DNA of 64,000 nucleotides from Sphingopyxis sp. L1A2A (GTDB lineage Bacteria > Pseudomonadota > Alphaproteobacteria > Sphingomonadales > Sphingomonadaceae). The DNA lies in contig NZ_SCOT01000003.1 of the NCBI RefSeq assembly GCF_005502465.1, positions 1 to 64,000 on the forward strand, written 5' to 3'. The position numbers and the translations under genes are program-made. Shown one piece after another: positions 8,494 through 20,197 of this stretch; the first letter of the stretch is position 1, and each line of letters starts with the position of its first letter. The notes beneath the pieces are model-generated. The model did no database searches. It was given only the letters and a program-made list of their open reading frames with translations, and was not told where the DNA came from.

Positions 8494-9399
8494 ATGTCGA
8501 AGAATTTTTCGTTCATGCTGTGTCGCGATGGCCAGTTCGCTGGTACCGAGTTGCGTCAGGGAGACATTATTGAACGAAATGAGGCGCTAGCAGACGCTAT
8601 TCGTCAAGCCCATGCTTATTATGCCGATGCCGATTGTTACGACTTTTTTCTGGTGCTTACACCGACATGCGATCTTGTTATGCGAAGTGGGAAATGTAAT
8701 GCTCGATACATTACATTGGCGGCTGTGCGCCCGCTTGAGGTCTTGGTGGACCGGCAGCTAAAAAAATACAAGCAGAGCACTTCATTTCCAGGAACATGCC
8801 TCGATCGTGCAAAGCGCATTGATGCTGAGCGTTTTGTAAGTAGGATAATTCATAACACTGAAGAGGGATATCTCTTTCTGCCCGGAGAGTTGTTTTTTGA
8901 CAACATCGATAGATGTGCTTTTCTTCTGTTATCCATAGCCCTGAGAAGTTCGCACTACGAGGTATGCGCGAGTGCAAAATATCTCCAGTTGGATGATATT
9001 TTCGCGGCGCGAGTTGGCGACCTTACGTCTAATTTGTATGGCGGTGTCGCCACGGCCGCGATCGAAGAGCAGGCAGACGTGGATCACAAACAGGTCATAG
9101 ATGATTATGTCGCCAAAGTTTTGGATCGCCCTGGCTCGTACTGGCTTACAAAAGAACAGATTCGACGTTTAAAACAAGAGGTTGGAGCATGGAAATCTGC
9201 AAATGGCGGGTTGGAAGTCACAGATGAAGTTGTAAACGACATCGCCTCGAACATGCCCGCACACATGGACTTAGCTTTGGAACGGATCGCAACGGTAATT
9301 GCCGATAACCTTTTGGTTGAGAATGTAGCTAAAGAGCAATTCCTGAATGGCATAAAGATTAAGCTTTCGAGCGACCCGATTCTGAAGCGTTTTTTTTAG
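8494..9399 (+). CDS. Hypothetical protein with a TPTCDL motif, third cassette gene
   Basis: 301 residues from the ATG at 8494. I do not recognise a named family. Residues about 50-75 contain FFLVLTPTCDLV followed by a Lys/Gly stretch and ARYITLAAV. This S/T-x-CD-[LIV] pattern after a hydrophobic strand and a GDII segment is seen in uncharacterised proteins that begin with a GDI...xxTxxCD domain. The middle is hydrophobic (FLLLSIAL); the last 100 residues look helical. No signal peptide. AT-rich codon use matches the two genes before it, so the three probably arrived together. Confidence 0.6.
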   Translation: MSKNFSFMLCRDGQFAGTELRQGDIIERNEALADAIRQAHAYYADADCYDFFLVLTPTCDLVMRSGKCNARYITLAAVRPLEVLVDRQLKKYKQSTSFPGTCLDRAKRIDAERFVSRIIHNTEEGYLFLPGELFFDNIDRCAFLLLSIALRSSHYEVCASAKYLQLDDIFAARVGDLTSNLYGGVATAAIEEQADVDHKQVIDDYVAKVLDRPGSYWLTKEQIRRLKQEVGAWKSANGGLEVTDEVVNDIASNMPAHMDLALERIATVIADNLLVENVAKEQFLNGIKIKLSSDPILKRFF

Positions 9400-9472
9400 G
9401 TGTGATCCTTATCACCGGCCACGTAATCCTGACCCCCGAGCATCGCGAGCGCATGATCGCGCTCGGCGCCGC

Positions 9473-9731
9473 CCCCGGATCAAGTCCGGGGTGACGGCGC
9501 GCGGTCGCGCGGCGAGGCGGGGTGTCTGGCGAACAACTGCCATATCCCTCGACTTCGCTCGGGACAGTCGGACTAAAGTCGCCTCGTCTTTGTCGACCCC
9601 GGATCAGGTCCGGGGTGACGGGGCGGATATGGCCGTGGTGCGCGCCCAGGTCATCCCGGACCCCGATCCGGGATCGCGGTCCCCGCGTCGGGCGCCTTCG
9701 TCGCCGATCCCGGATCAAGTCCGGGATGACG
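9473..9731. repeat. Cluster of CCCGGATCAAGTCCGGG repeats
   Basis: Four copies of one short palindrome lie within 260 bases: 9473-9497 and 9597-9621 (CCCCGGATCA.GTCCGGGG followed by TGACGG), an opposite-facing copy at 9650-9673 (GTCATCCCGGAC... GATCCGGGA) and 9709-9731. Each can form a hairpin around ATCAAGT. The core is a common dispersed repeat of sphingomonads. Reading frames across it are side products of the repeats and no gene is supported. Confidence 0.7.
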
Positions 9732-9822
9732 TGCGCGCCCTCTCGCCGCAGCCGCCGGTGATGCGGATTTTCGAGGCCAGCGACATCAGCGCGAAGGTGA
9801 TGGGGTAGGGCAACCTCGCTAT

Positions 9823-9904
9823 CCGTTCGTGTCGAGCGAAGTCGAGACACCCATCTATCATGCGCCCGGCCGAGGGGCATCTCGACTTCGCTCGATGCGA
9901 ACGG
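9823..9904. repeat. Inverted repeat, TTCGTGTCGAGCGAAGTCGAGA family
   Basis: The left arm 9823-9849 (CCGTTCGTGTCGAGCGAAGT onward) pairs with the right arm 9880-9904 (TCTCGACTTCGCTCGATGCG onward), with about 30 bases between. The same element recurs at 27696-27773 and 36571-36699. From its end to the next gene at 10166 nothing further could be assigned. Confidence 0.75.
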
Positions 9905-10165
9905 GATTGGATATCTTCGTCACCCGCGGCCGAGTCACGTGCCTCGGCTGAGGAAGACGAGGAAGCAAATACCGCTTTCCTACATTATTTCGCTGTGCCA
10001 GCCTTTATCCCGGCTCTTTCAAATCATGGACAAAAGCGGTCGTCGCCCAGCGCGCGCAACCTTGGCGACCGATCATCCCGCCTCCGGGATGCGGCGGCGG
10101 CAAATCAGCGCACAAGGCTGAACTTTGCTGAACTTTGGACCGTCAGGGCGCGCCGCGGCGCGCGT

Positions 10166-10600
10166 TCAGCGAACCGCCGTGGTCTTCGCGACGACGCGCC
10201 ACCCGGCCGCGGTGCGATACAGCAGCAGCTGGTCGACATAGGTATCGTCGCCGAAATGCAGCTCATAGGTAACCGCACTCATCGCCGGCGTGGCGTCGCG
10301 CCGGTCGAGCACGCGCCCGCGCGCCTGGGGGTCGGGATGCGCGGCCCAGCTGCCCAGCACCTCGGCGAAGCGCTGGCAATCGATCGGCGCCGCGGTGTCC
10401 TGCGGGAGCCTGCAGAATTGGCCGTCGGGCAGGAACAGCGTCTCGAGCAAGTCGACGCGCCCCGCCTGCAAACCCCCGACATAGGCTTCGAGTGCCGCTT
10501 CGGGGGTAGCCGCGCCGGTCGTCGCTTCCGCGGGGAGGGGGACGAGCAGCGCGCAGGGAAGGGCGAAGCGAAGGGCGAGCTGTCTGGGACCAAGGGGCAT
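10166..10600 (-). CDS. Exported NTF2-like (lumazine-binding-type) protein
   Basis: 144 residues with an N-terminal signal peptide (ALRFALPCALLVPLPAEA). The ATG at 10600 has GGGAG 8 bases upstream. The mature part has the NTF2/SnoaL-like cone fold pattern: an opening helix (PEAALEAYVGGLQAGRVDLLETLF), a middle helix, and closing strands (AVTYELHFGDDTYVDQLLLYRTAAGWRVVAKT). It resembles putative lumazine-binding proteins of the DUF/Lumazine_bd_2 kind. No catalytic residues can be named. It lies just downstream of uvrA on the same strand. Confidence 0.6.
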   Translation of the reverse strand: MPLGPRQLALRFALPCALLVPLPAEATTGAATPEAALEAYVGGLQAGRVDLLETLFLPDGQFCRLPQDTAAPIDCQRFAEVLGSWAAHPDPQARGRVLDRRDATPAMSAVTYELHFGDDTYVDQLLLYRTAAGWRVVAKTTAVR

Positions 10601-10634
10601 GCGGCAAACTCCCGTTGCGCGGTGTGCCGACCTC

Positions 10635-13532
<2,898 letters not shown>

Positions 13533-13543
13533 GGGAGGGGTAT

Positions 13544-13558
13544 GTTCCAGATTTGTTC
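13544..13558 (-). promoter_or_regulatory. LexA (SOS) box upstream of uvrA
   Basis: GTTCCAGATTTGTTC on the plus strand, i.e. GAAC-N7-GAAC reading toward uvrA. GTTC-N7-GTTC is the established LexA site of alphaproteobacteria. It begins 11 bases from the uvrA start codon, a place where LexA would block transcription start, so uvrA is likely induced by DNA damage. Confidence 0.8.
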
Positions 13559-13694
13559 TTGATGCGCAAGGGGCGCGGTGGCCGCAACATAGTGACGCGG
13601 AAATGCTGCCACAATGGAACAAATTTGGCGTTTCGGTCCAATACAATTATCGCGTGCGCTTATTCACTCCCACCGTTCTGGGGGGAGAATTGTC

Positions 13695-14627
13695 ATGAAA
13701 ATTGCGTCTTTACGTTCGCTTGTCGCCGCCTGCGCGGTGGCGTCGTTGCTGCCGGGCTGTACCAGCGTAGAAGGATTGCGCCCCGACATCGCGGCCAAGC
13801 CCTTGCCCAGCCGTCTGGACGAGATCGCTTATATCAACGCACTGCGCGGCGCTTACGAAATTTCCACCGCCACGCATTGTTTTACCGGCGCGGATTTGCG
13901 GGCGTTCAAGGCGAAACTGGCACAGGGTTATCGTGAAACCGACGATCCCGAAAACTTCATGAAGGACGATCCCTGCGTCAACTTCAAGACGGTCGATGGC
14001 ACGAACAGCTCCGGAAAGACCGCGTTGACCAACTATCTGACCGCGGGTTTCGGGCTGACCGACCTTTATTGCAAACGCTTCTTCACGATCGCGAGCGAGT
14101 CCCAGCAGAATCGCATTTTCGGGCGGAATCTGACCAATGGGGTCGATACGCTGGTCGGCTCGATCCTGACGCTGGCGAGCGCGGGCGATACTGCGATCGG
14201 CATCGCCAACGGCTCGTTCGGCCTGATCAACGGGACGTTGGAGGGCTTTGACGCCGCCTATATGGTGGGGCCCGACATGCCGGAGGTCGAACGGCTGGTG
14301 AAAGCCGAACAGACGCTGTTCAAACAGACCGTCTTCGCGACCGACGGAAAAGCCTTTCCCGCCACCTATGCCGGGGCCCGGTCGGTGATCGAATCCTATG
14401 CCGGCATTTGTTCCTTTACGGGCATGCGTCAGCTGGTCGCGAAATCGGTCGCCGACAAGACCGAGACGCTCAACCAAAAGGTTCAGGACAAGCGCGACGG
14501 CGGCAACGGCCAGGGGCAGCAAGGCCAGCAGGGTCAGCAAGGCCAGCAGGGGCAGGGCGGTCAGCCCGCAGGGGTTCGGGGCGAATCGGGCAACCTGCCG
14601 CAGGCGACGATGGTGCCGGTCGGTTAA
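13695..14627 (+). CDS. Lipoprotein of unknown function with Gln/Gly-rich tail
   Basis: 310 residues from the ATG at 13695, preceded by GGGGGGAG about 8 bases upstream; 27 earlier codons are rejected because the signal peptide starts here. The signal ends in a lipobox (ASLLPGC). The mature protein is mostly helical with four or more cysteines ([34 protein letters not shown]). A hydrophobic glycine-rich stretch near residues 150-190 ([20 protein letters not shown]) could contact a membrane. The C-terminus carries a Gln-Gln-Gly tandem repeat around residues 275-292. No family recognised. It lies 48 bases before a secreted-type metallopeptidase gene. Confidence 0.65.
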   Translation: MKIASLRSLVAACAVASLLPGCTSVEGLRPDIAAKPLPSRLDEIAYINALRGAYEISTATHCFTGADLRAFKAKLAQGYRETDDPENFMKDDPCVNFKTVDGTNSSGKTALTNYLTAGFGLTDLYCKRFFTIASESQQNRIFGRNLTNGVDTLVGSILTLASAGDTAIGIANGSFGLINGTLEGFDAAYMVGPDMPEVERLVKAEQTLFKQTVFATDGKAFPATYAGARSVIESYAGICSFTGMRQLVAKSVADKTETLNQKVQDKRDGGNGQGQQGQQGQQGQQGQGGQPAGVRGESGNLPQATMVPVG

Positions 14628-14675
14628 GCCGCCACCGCGTGCGATAGCGGCAATCCGAAATGAAAGGGTGAACCC

Positions 14676-15845
14676 ATGGGCGACCTCGATCTGTTTCATG
14701 CGGGGCTGTGGAGCGAGCTTCGTTTGCGCGAACAGCGCGAGCGTGATCGGGGCGCGTCTTGGGCCGAAGCCTCATCGCCGCTGACGATCGAATGGCTCGA
14801 CGACAATGACGAAGCGATCGGATCGCGATACTCCGTGCCGGTACCGCCGGTGGTCGCGGTCGAGCATCCGGGGCTTCCCGGTTCGATGACCGCCACCGCC
14901 TTGCCGCAGCCTTTGCGCATGGCCGATGCCCCGCCAGCAGGTGCGGTCGCGGCGCGCCTGTTCTTCGCCGGCGAGTTTCTGGCGAAAAAGGAGATGCGAC
15001 CACCGCCGCCAGCCGGTTATGCGGCGCTGGCGGGCTATGAGACGGATCGCATGGGCGCCGCGGCGCCGCGCTTCATCCTGCATGTCGTGGCGGAACGGTT
15101 CTCGGATAGAGACCGGTTTCTGGGGCGGGTTGACGAATTCTGGGGCGCGATCATGGCAGCGCGACCGTTCAACCGCCAAGGCGTCCGCGATGGCCTGGCG
15201 CTCGCATGGCATTTTGCACCCGCGTTCGATGCGGACGGCCATTTCGAAACGCGCGATCCGGTCCAGGGTGTCGATGCCCACCATGACGCACGGCTGTTCA
15301 TGGGCGACCGGGCGTGTGCGGAAGAATTGCTGCGGCCTTTGGCTTCGGCTTCGTCGCGCGCGGTCGTCCTGATCGACAGCCGGATCGGGGGCGGAGCCGG
15401 GGGTTCGGTCGTGCGGTGGCAGGGGCACGACTATTATTACCCCTCCTGGTCGTCGATCAAGTCGCGCCGCGGCGAACAATGGTGGCAGATGTGCCTGCAC
15501 GAACTTGGCCATGGCCTGGGGCTGGGCGATGAATATAGCCATGCCTATCCCGACGCCGACTTCGATCCACTCGACCCGGCGATTGCCTTGGAAGGCAATG
15601 TGTCGCGAACCGGCGCGCTGGCTGACGTGAAATGGCCGGTCAACGTCCCCGCGGCGCACCACGCCGACTGGCGTCAGATTCCTGCGCTCGCGCAGGATCC
15701 CGATACCGTCGCGGCGTTCGAGGGCGCGCGATATACACCGCACGGCCTGTATCGCCCGATGCTGCGCTGCCGGATGAACCAAACCTGGGACGAATTTTGC
15801 GACGTCTGTCAAAATCTGATCGCCGAGCGCATCGCACTGCCTTGA
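14676..15845 (+). CDS. M64-type zinc metallopeptidase
   Basis: 389 residues. The metal site HELGH at residues 275-279 continues as GLGLGDEY, giving HExxH-x5-DEY, the pattern of the M64 (IgA-peptidase-like) family. Before it runs a strand with IDSRIGGGAGG, also usual for M64. The N-terminal half (residues 1-110) is a beta-rich region without a signal peptide or lipobox; Pro-rich and variable. The ATG at 14676 has AAAGGG upstream. Spacing of 48 bases after the lipoprotein gene suggests one operon. Substrate unknown. The Cys pair near the end (FCDVC) could form a disulfide or bind metal. Confidence 0.75.
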   Translation: MGDLDLFHAGLWSELRLREQRERDRGASWAEASSPLTIEWLDDNDEAIGSRYSVPVPPVVAVEHPGLPGSMTATALPQPLRMADAPPAGAVAARLFFAGEFLAKKEMRPPPPAGYAALAGYETDRMGAAAPRFILHVVAERFSDRDRFLGRVDEFWGAIMAARPFNRQGVRDGLALAWHFAPAFDADGHFETRDPVQGVDAHHDARLFMGDRACAEELLRPLASASSRAVVLIDSRIGGGAGGSVVRWQGHDYYYPSWSSIKSRRGEQWWQMCLHELGHGLGLGDEYSHAYPDADFDPLDPAIALEGNVSRTGALADVKWPVNVPAAHHADWRQIPALAQDPDTVAAFEGARYTPHGLYRPMLRCRMNQTWDEFCDVCQNLIAERIALP

Positions 15846-15994
15846 GCGCCGTAGCGTGCCGACTTTCCACCAACTTCCCAATGTCTTCGACCAGCGTCAT
15901 CCCCCTCGCTTGACCCTTTGGCAGCGCGGGCGGACAGTCGCACTATGGCCGTTGTCCGGTTTCGGGCGACGCGGGGACATAGGGAGACTGGGGA

Positions 15995-18070
15995 ATGATG
16001 AAATATCTGGGCGGGGCCGCGAGCCTTGCGATCGCTATCGCATTGGCCGCGACACCGGCGCTGGCGAAGGATGCACCCGCGGCCGCATCGCTGCATGCAG
16101 CCGGTGCCGAGGAAGCGGCGGGCGACGCTGAATCGCTGAAAGCACTGACCTTCGGGACCTGGGGTGTCGATCTGGGGGCGCGCGATCCGGGGGTCAAGCC
16201 TGGCGACGATTTCGACAAATATGCCAATGGCGGCTGGTTCGCGCGCACCGAAATTCCTTCGGACCAGGCGTCGGCGGGGGTCGGTTACGACGTGTACAAC
16301 CTGACCCAGCGGCAACTGCGTGCGGTCGTCGCGGGGGCGCCGGCGACGAGCCAGGTCGGCGGGCTGTATCAAAGTTTCATGGACGAAGCACGGGTCGAGG
16401 CGCTCGGTGCCAAGCCGCTGTTCGCCGACATCGCCGCCGTCGCGGCGATCAGGGACAAGGCCGAAATGGCGCGGTTCATGGGCGGCACGCAGGGGACGTT
16501 CGGCGCGACGATCGTCAGCGGCGGGCCCTATGCCGACACCGCCGACCCCACGGTCAATGTGCTGTGGCTGGGACAGGCCGGACTTGGCCTGCCCGAACGC
16601 GACTATTATCTGACCGACAGCTTCAAGCCGCAGCGCGATGCGTACCGCGCCTATATCGCGCGGACGATGACGATGGCGGGGCAGGCCGATCCAGAAAAGG
16701 CAGCCGATGCGGTGCTGGCGTTCGAGATCGAGATTGCAAAAGTCAGCTGGGCGATCGCCGACCGCCGCGACATCGGCAAGATCAACAACCCGATGTCGTC
16801 GGACGAGCTGGCCGCCTATGCGCCCGGGCTCGACTGGGCGGCATGGTTCGCGGGCGCCGGGATCGGGCCGCAGAAACGCATCATCGTCAACGAAAAGACC
16901 GCGGTGCGCGACATCGCGGCGCTTTATGCCAAAACGCCGCTCGACACGATCAAGCTGTGGCAGCAGTTCCACGTCGCCGACAATGCCGCGCCTTATTTGT
17001 CCAAGCCCTTCGTCGACAGCCGGTTCGAATATTCAAAGGCGCTGAGCGGCGTGTCCGAACTGCGGCCGCGGTGGAAGCGCGGGCTGACGCTGGTCGACGG
17101 CAGCCTGGGCGAACTGGTCGGTGAAACCTATTCGGCGCAATATTTCCCGGCGAGCGCCAAGGCGAAGATGGAAGTGCTGGTCACCAATCTGAAGCTGGCG
17201 ATGGGCGATCGTATTCGTGCGAACAGCTGGATGGCGCCGGCGACCAAGGACGCGGCGCTGGCAAAGCTCGCAAAGATGGACGTCATGGTCGGCTATCCCG
17301 ACAAATGGCGCGACTATGCGGCGCTCCGGATCGATCCGGCCGACCTTTACGGCAATGTGAAGCGCAGCTCCGCGTTCGAATATGCCTATGCGCTGGGCGA
17401 TCTGAACCAGCCGGTCGATCGCAAGAAATGGGCGATGAACCCGCAGGAAGTGAACGCCTATAACGGCGGGCTGGAAAACAAGATCGTGTTCCCGGCGGGC
17501 ATCTTGCAGGCGCCCTATTTCAGCGAGAGCGTTGACGATGCGGTCAACTATGGCGCGATCGGTGCCGTCATCGGCCATGAGATCATCCACGGCTTTGACG
17601 ATCAGGGGCGCAAGATCGACGCGGACGGCGCGGTGCGCGATTGGTGGACCGCCGAGGATGCCGCAAAGTTTGACGCCGCGGCTAAGGCGTTCGGCGCGCA
17701 ATATGCGACCTATGAGGCGGCGCCGGGCGCGTTCATCAACCCCGATCTGACGATGGGCGAAAATATCGCCGATCTGGCCGGGCTGGAGGTTGCCTACGAC
17801 GCCTACCACCGTTCGCTCGGCGGCAAGGAAGCGCCGGTGATCGAAGGTCTGACCGGCGACCAGCGCTTTTTCCTCGCCTTTGCGCAGGCGTGGCGCGACA
17901 AGGCGCGCGACGACGCGGTCAAGCAGCAGGTCGCGAGCGATCCGCACAGCCCGGCGCGCTGGCGGATCATCGGGCCGGTGCGCAACGTGGACGCATGGTA
18001 TAAGGCCTTCGGTATTCAGGCCGGGGCGAAATATTATCTGAAGCCCGAGGAGCGCACCAAAATCTGGTAA
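15995..18070 (+). CDS. M13-family zinc metallopeptidase (PepO/neprilysin-like)
   Basis: 691 residues with a cleavable signal peptide (GAASLAIAIALAATPALA-K). The peptidase shows the zinc site HEIIHGFDDQG (His528, Glu529, His532) and the third ligand region ENIADLAG with Glu589, both diagnostic of M13. The N-terminal region starts with DPGVKPGDDFDKYANGGW, the common M13 entry. VNAYNGGLENKIVFPAGILQ is the substrate-contact segment. These enzymes cleave peptides in the periplasm. GGGGA just upstream supports the start; a second in-frame ATG follows directly. Full length for the family. Confidence 0.93.
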   Translation: MMKYLGGAASLAIAIALAATPALAKDAPAAASLHAAGAEEAAGDAESLKALTFGTWGVDLGARDPGVKPGDDFDKYANGGWFARTEIPSDQASAGVGYDVYNLTQRQLRAVVAGAPATSQVGGLYQSFMDEARVEALGAKPLFADIAAVAAIRDKAEMARFMGGTQGTFGATIVSGGPYADTADPTVNVLWLGQAGLGLPERDYYLTDSFKPQRDAYRAYIARTMTMAGQADPEKAADAVLAFEIEIAKVSWAIADRRDIGKINNPMSSDELAAYAPGLDWAAWFAGAGIGPQKRIIVNEKTAVRDIAALYAKTPLDTIKLWQQFHVADNAAPYLSKPFVDSRFEYSKALSGVSELRPRWKRGLTLVDGSLGELVGETYSAQYFPASAKAKMEVLVTNLKLAMGDRIRANSWMAPATKDAALAKLAKMDVMVGYPDKWRDYAALRIDPADLYGNVKRSSAFEYAYALGDLNQPVDRKKWAMNPQEVNAYNGGLENKIVFPAGILQAPYFSESVDDAVNYGAIGAVIGHEIIHGFDDQGRKIDADGAVRDWWTAEDAAKFDAAAKAFGAQYATYEAAPGAFINPDLTMGENIADLAGLEVAYDAYHRSLGGKEAPVIEGLTGDQRFFLAFAQAWRDKARDDAVKQQVASDPHSPARWRIIGPVRNVDAWYKAFGIQAGAKYYLKPEERTKIW

Positions 18071-18087
18071 GTCCTGATGCCGCTTTC

Positions 18088-19656
18088 TCAGGATTGGGCG
18101 GGGGCGGCTTCGTGCCGTCCCCGTGCTGCCGTCACGGTCAGCGACAGCGCCGCGCCGATGATCACGAACAGCGCGGGAAAGCCGCCCAATACCGACATCA
18201 TGCGGATGCCGTCGATGCCGCCGCCCGCGACCAGCACCAGCGCGACCAGCCCGACGGTGATGCCCCACACCGCCTGCACCCCGAACGGAGCTTCGGGGGC
18301 ATCGGGGGTGATGCCGCGTGTCGACAGCGCGCTCATTGCCGAAACATTGGCGTCGGCGCCCGCGACGTAAGAGAGGAAAATCGCGAACAGGACGACCGCC
18401 GCGACGCCGGGGCCGCCGCCCAGCGCGCTGAACAGGCGAAACAGCACCGGATCGGGGCCTTGCGCGGTCAGGATCGCATAAAGGCTGGCGCCGCTTTGCT
18501 GGTCGAGCGCGATTGTCGCCCCCGCGATTGCGGTCATCCACACCGCGCCGAACAGCGACGGCAGGATCAGATTGTAAAGGATGAAGGCGCGGACGCTGTA
18601 GCCGACGGCGAGACGGCCGAGAAACAACGCCGTCACCGGCGCCCAGGCGAACCAGTTGGCCCAGTTGAAGATCGTCCATTGCCGGTGCCAGTCGGTATCG
18701 ACGTCGAGGCCCAGGTTGCGGGGGATGAAGGTTTGAAAATAATCGGCACCGCCGCGCAGCGAAAGCCCCAGCATCTCGGCGGTCGGTCCGGCAATCAGCA
18801 CAAAGGCAATAATTGCAAAGAAAATCCAGGTGTTCAGCACCGACAGCCCGGCGATCCCCTTTTGCAGGCCGGTCGCTGCGGAAATGAGAAAGCTGCCGAC
18901 GATCGCCGCGGCGATCGCCCAGCGCAGCGCGGTGCCGCCCGCAAAGCCGCCAATCCCCTCGATCCCGCCCGCCAGCGCCAAGATGCCCGCGCCCATCGAC
19001 GCCGCCATGCCGGCGACGAGCGCGTAGAGGCAGATGATATCGACGCCGGTGCCGACCGGCCCATGCGCGCGCCGACCGAGCAACGGGACGAACAGCGACG
19101 ACAGGCTGAACGGTTCGCGGCGGTTGTAATAGACGAGCGCGAAGGCGAGCCCGGCGACGGTGTAGATCGCGTAGGGGGTCAGCGTCCAATGCAGGAACAT
19201 CGTCGACATCGCAAAGGTCGCGGCGGCATCGCTGCCCGGTTGCAAGCCGAGCATCGCGGGCGGATCGTTGAGGTGAAACAGCGGCTCGGCAGCGCCCCAG
19301 AACAGGATGCCGGTCGCGATGGTGGTGCAGAGCGTGACCGCGAACCAGCGCCAGCGGCTCAAGATCGGCTTCGCCAGCGGCCCGCCGATGATCCGCCCGC
19401 CCAGGGGCGAGAGCGCAATGCCCGCGAGCAGCGCCAGAAAGGCGAGTCCGGCCCAGGCGAACAGCGGCGAGAAATAGCGCAGGATCCAGTCGTTGATCGC
19501 GGTTTCGGCGGCGAGGACCGCGGCACCCTGCCACAGGCTGAGGATCACCGCGGCGAGCAGGATCGCGAGCGGGGTGAAAAATACCGGACGATTGAGCGGA
19601 TGCTTCGACGATGCTGGCAAATGGTGGGCCGATCGGACAGGGTGAGGCGGCAACAT
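18088..19656 (-). CDS. BCCT-family transporter
   Basis: About 522 residues from the ATG at 19656; 40 codons further upstream are not convincing. Roughly twelve hydrophobic segments are seen. The segment NWANWFAWAPVTALFLGRLAVGYSVRAF matches the BCCT signature region (W-x2-W-x-P...GR...R-x-F), and LFHLNDPP resembles the conserved region near the substrate-site tryptophans. Such carriers import betaine, choline or carnitine with Na+ or H+. The extra-membrane N- and C-termini are short, so osmotic sensing as in BetP is not evident. Nothing in the surroundings tells the substrate. Confidence 0.8.
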   Translation of the reverse strand: MLPPHPVRSAHHLPASSKHPLNRPVFFTPLAILLAAVILSLWQGAAVLAAETAINDWILRYFSPLFAWAGLAFLALLAGIALSPLGGRIIGGPLAKPILSRWRWFAVTLCTTIATGILFWGAAEPLFHLNDPPAMLGLQPGSDAAATFAMSTMFLHWTLTPYAIYTVAGLAFALVYYNRREPFSLSSLFVPLLGRRAHGPVGTGVDIICLYALVAGMAASMGAGILALAGGIEGIGGFAGGTALRWAIAAAIVGSFLISAATGLQKGIAGLSVLNTWIFFAIIAFVLIAGPTAEMLGLSLRGGADYFQTFIPRNLGLDVDTDWHRQWTIFNWANWFAWAPVTALFLGRLAVGYSVRAFILYNLILPSLFGAVWMTAIAGATIALDQQSGASLYAILTAQGPDPVLFRLFSALGGGPGVAAVVLFAIFLSYVAGADANVSAMSALSTRGITPDAPEAPFGVQAVWGITVGLVALVLVAGGGIDGIRMMSVLGGFPALFVIIGAALSLTVTAARGRHEAAPAQS

Positions 19657-19750
19657 GGCGCTTGCCCGCGGCAAGGTCAATTCGATGTCGGGAACGCCCC
19701 ATCGGGCCAAGCGTTGGAGCGGCAGAGAATTGGATTGCAGGAGAGCTTCG

Positions 19751-20170
19751 ATGACCAGGATAATTTGGGCCGCCACCGCCGCGCTGGCGCTGATGGGCGC
19801 TGGCCAGGCTGCGGCCTTTCAGGCGCCGACCGAGGCGTCACCGGCCGCAACGCCCGCAACGGCTGCCGCGAAGAAGCTGCCAGACGGCACGACGGCTGAG
19901 GAACGGTCCAACACGGCGCGGCTGAACGCCGAGCAGGCATCGCGGGCGAAGGCGGAAACCGTGACCTATCAGCAGGAAGTGTCGGCCGCGGCGCAGCAGG
20001 TTGCGCATGACCAGAGCGAGTTTGCCGAAGAAACCGCGGTTTATGAAGCCGAAAAAGCGCGCGTGGCCGCGATGTCGGCCGAAGAGCGGATGAAGTGGGA
20101 GGCCGATGTCGCGGCTTGCAAGGTCGGCGATACGACGCGCTGCGCCAAGCCGGCGACGCCGCCGCGCTGA
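19751..20170 (+). CDS. Small exported hypothetical protein, Ala/Glu-rich
   Basis: 139 residues from the ATG at 19751 with AGGAG about 8 bases upstream. A signal peptide (IIWAATAALALMGAGQAAA) is followed by an Ala/Pro/Thr-rich linker and a helical, charged region (residues about 50-120; YQQEVSAAAQQVAHDQSEFAEE) that may form a coiled coil. Two cysteines sit near the end (CKVGDTTRC) and may form a disulfide. No known family. Probably periplasmic. Confidence 0.6.
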   Translation: MTRIIWAATAALALMGAGQAAAFQAPTEASPAATPATAAAKKLPDGTTAEERSNTARLNAEQASRAKAETVTYQQEVSAAAQQVAHDQSEFAEETAVYEAEKARVAAMSAEERMKWEADVAACKVGDTTRCAKPATPPR

Positions 20171-20197
20171 ACGATCCTTATGCTGAACGATCCTTAT
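20166..20197. repeat. 16-bp tandem duplication across two stop codons
   Basis: GCTGAACGATCCTTAT occurs twice head to tail (20166-20181, 20182-20197). The first copy contains the TGA of the plus-strand gene, the second the TAA (as TTA) of the minus-strand gene. It looks like a recent replication-slippage duplication between convergent genes. Confidence 0.85.

Noticed and set aside
9473-9731. CRISPR array
   Set aside because: Four repeat copies at uneven spacing and mixed orientation, no cas genes; they are dispersed palindromes.
9359-9880. Minus-strand 173-codon reading frame and the plus-strand frames opposite it
   Set aside because: Made of tandem dispersed repeats; composition and motifs are not protein-like.
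18094-19899. 601-codon plus-strand frame opposite the BCCT gene
   Set aside because: Arg/Gly/Gln-rich shadow; the minus strand encodes a clear membrane transporter.
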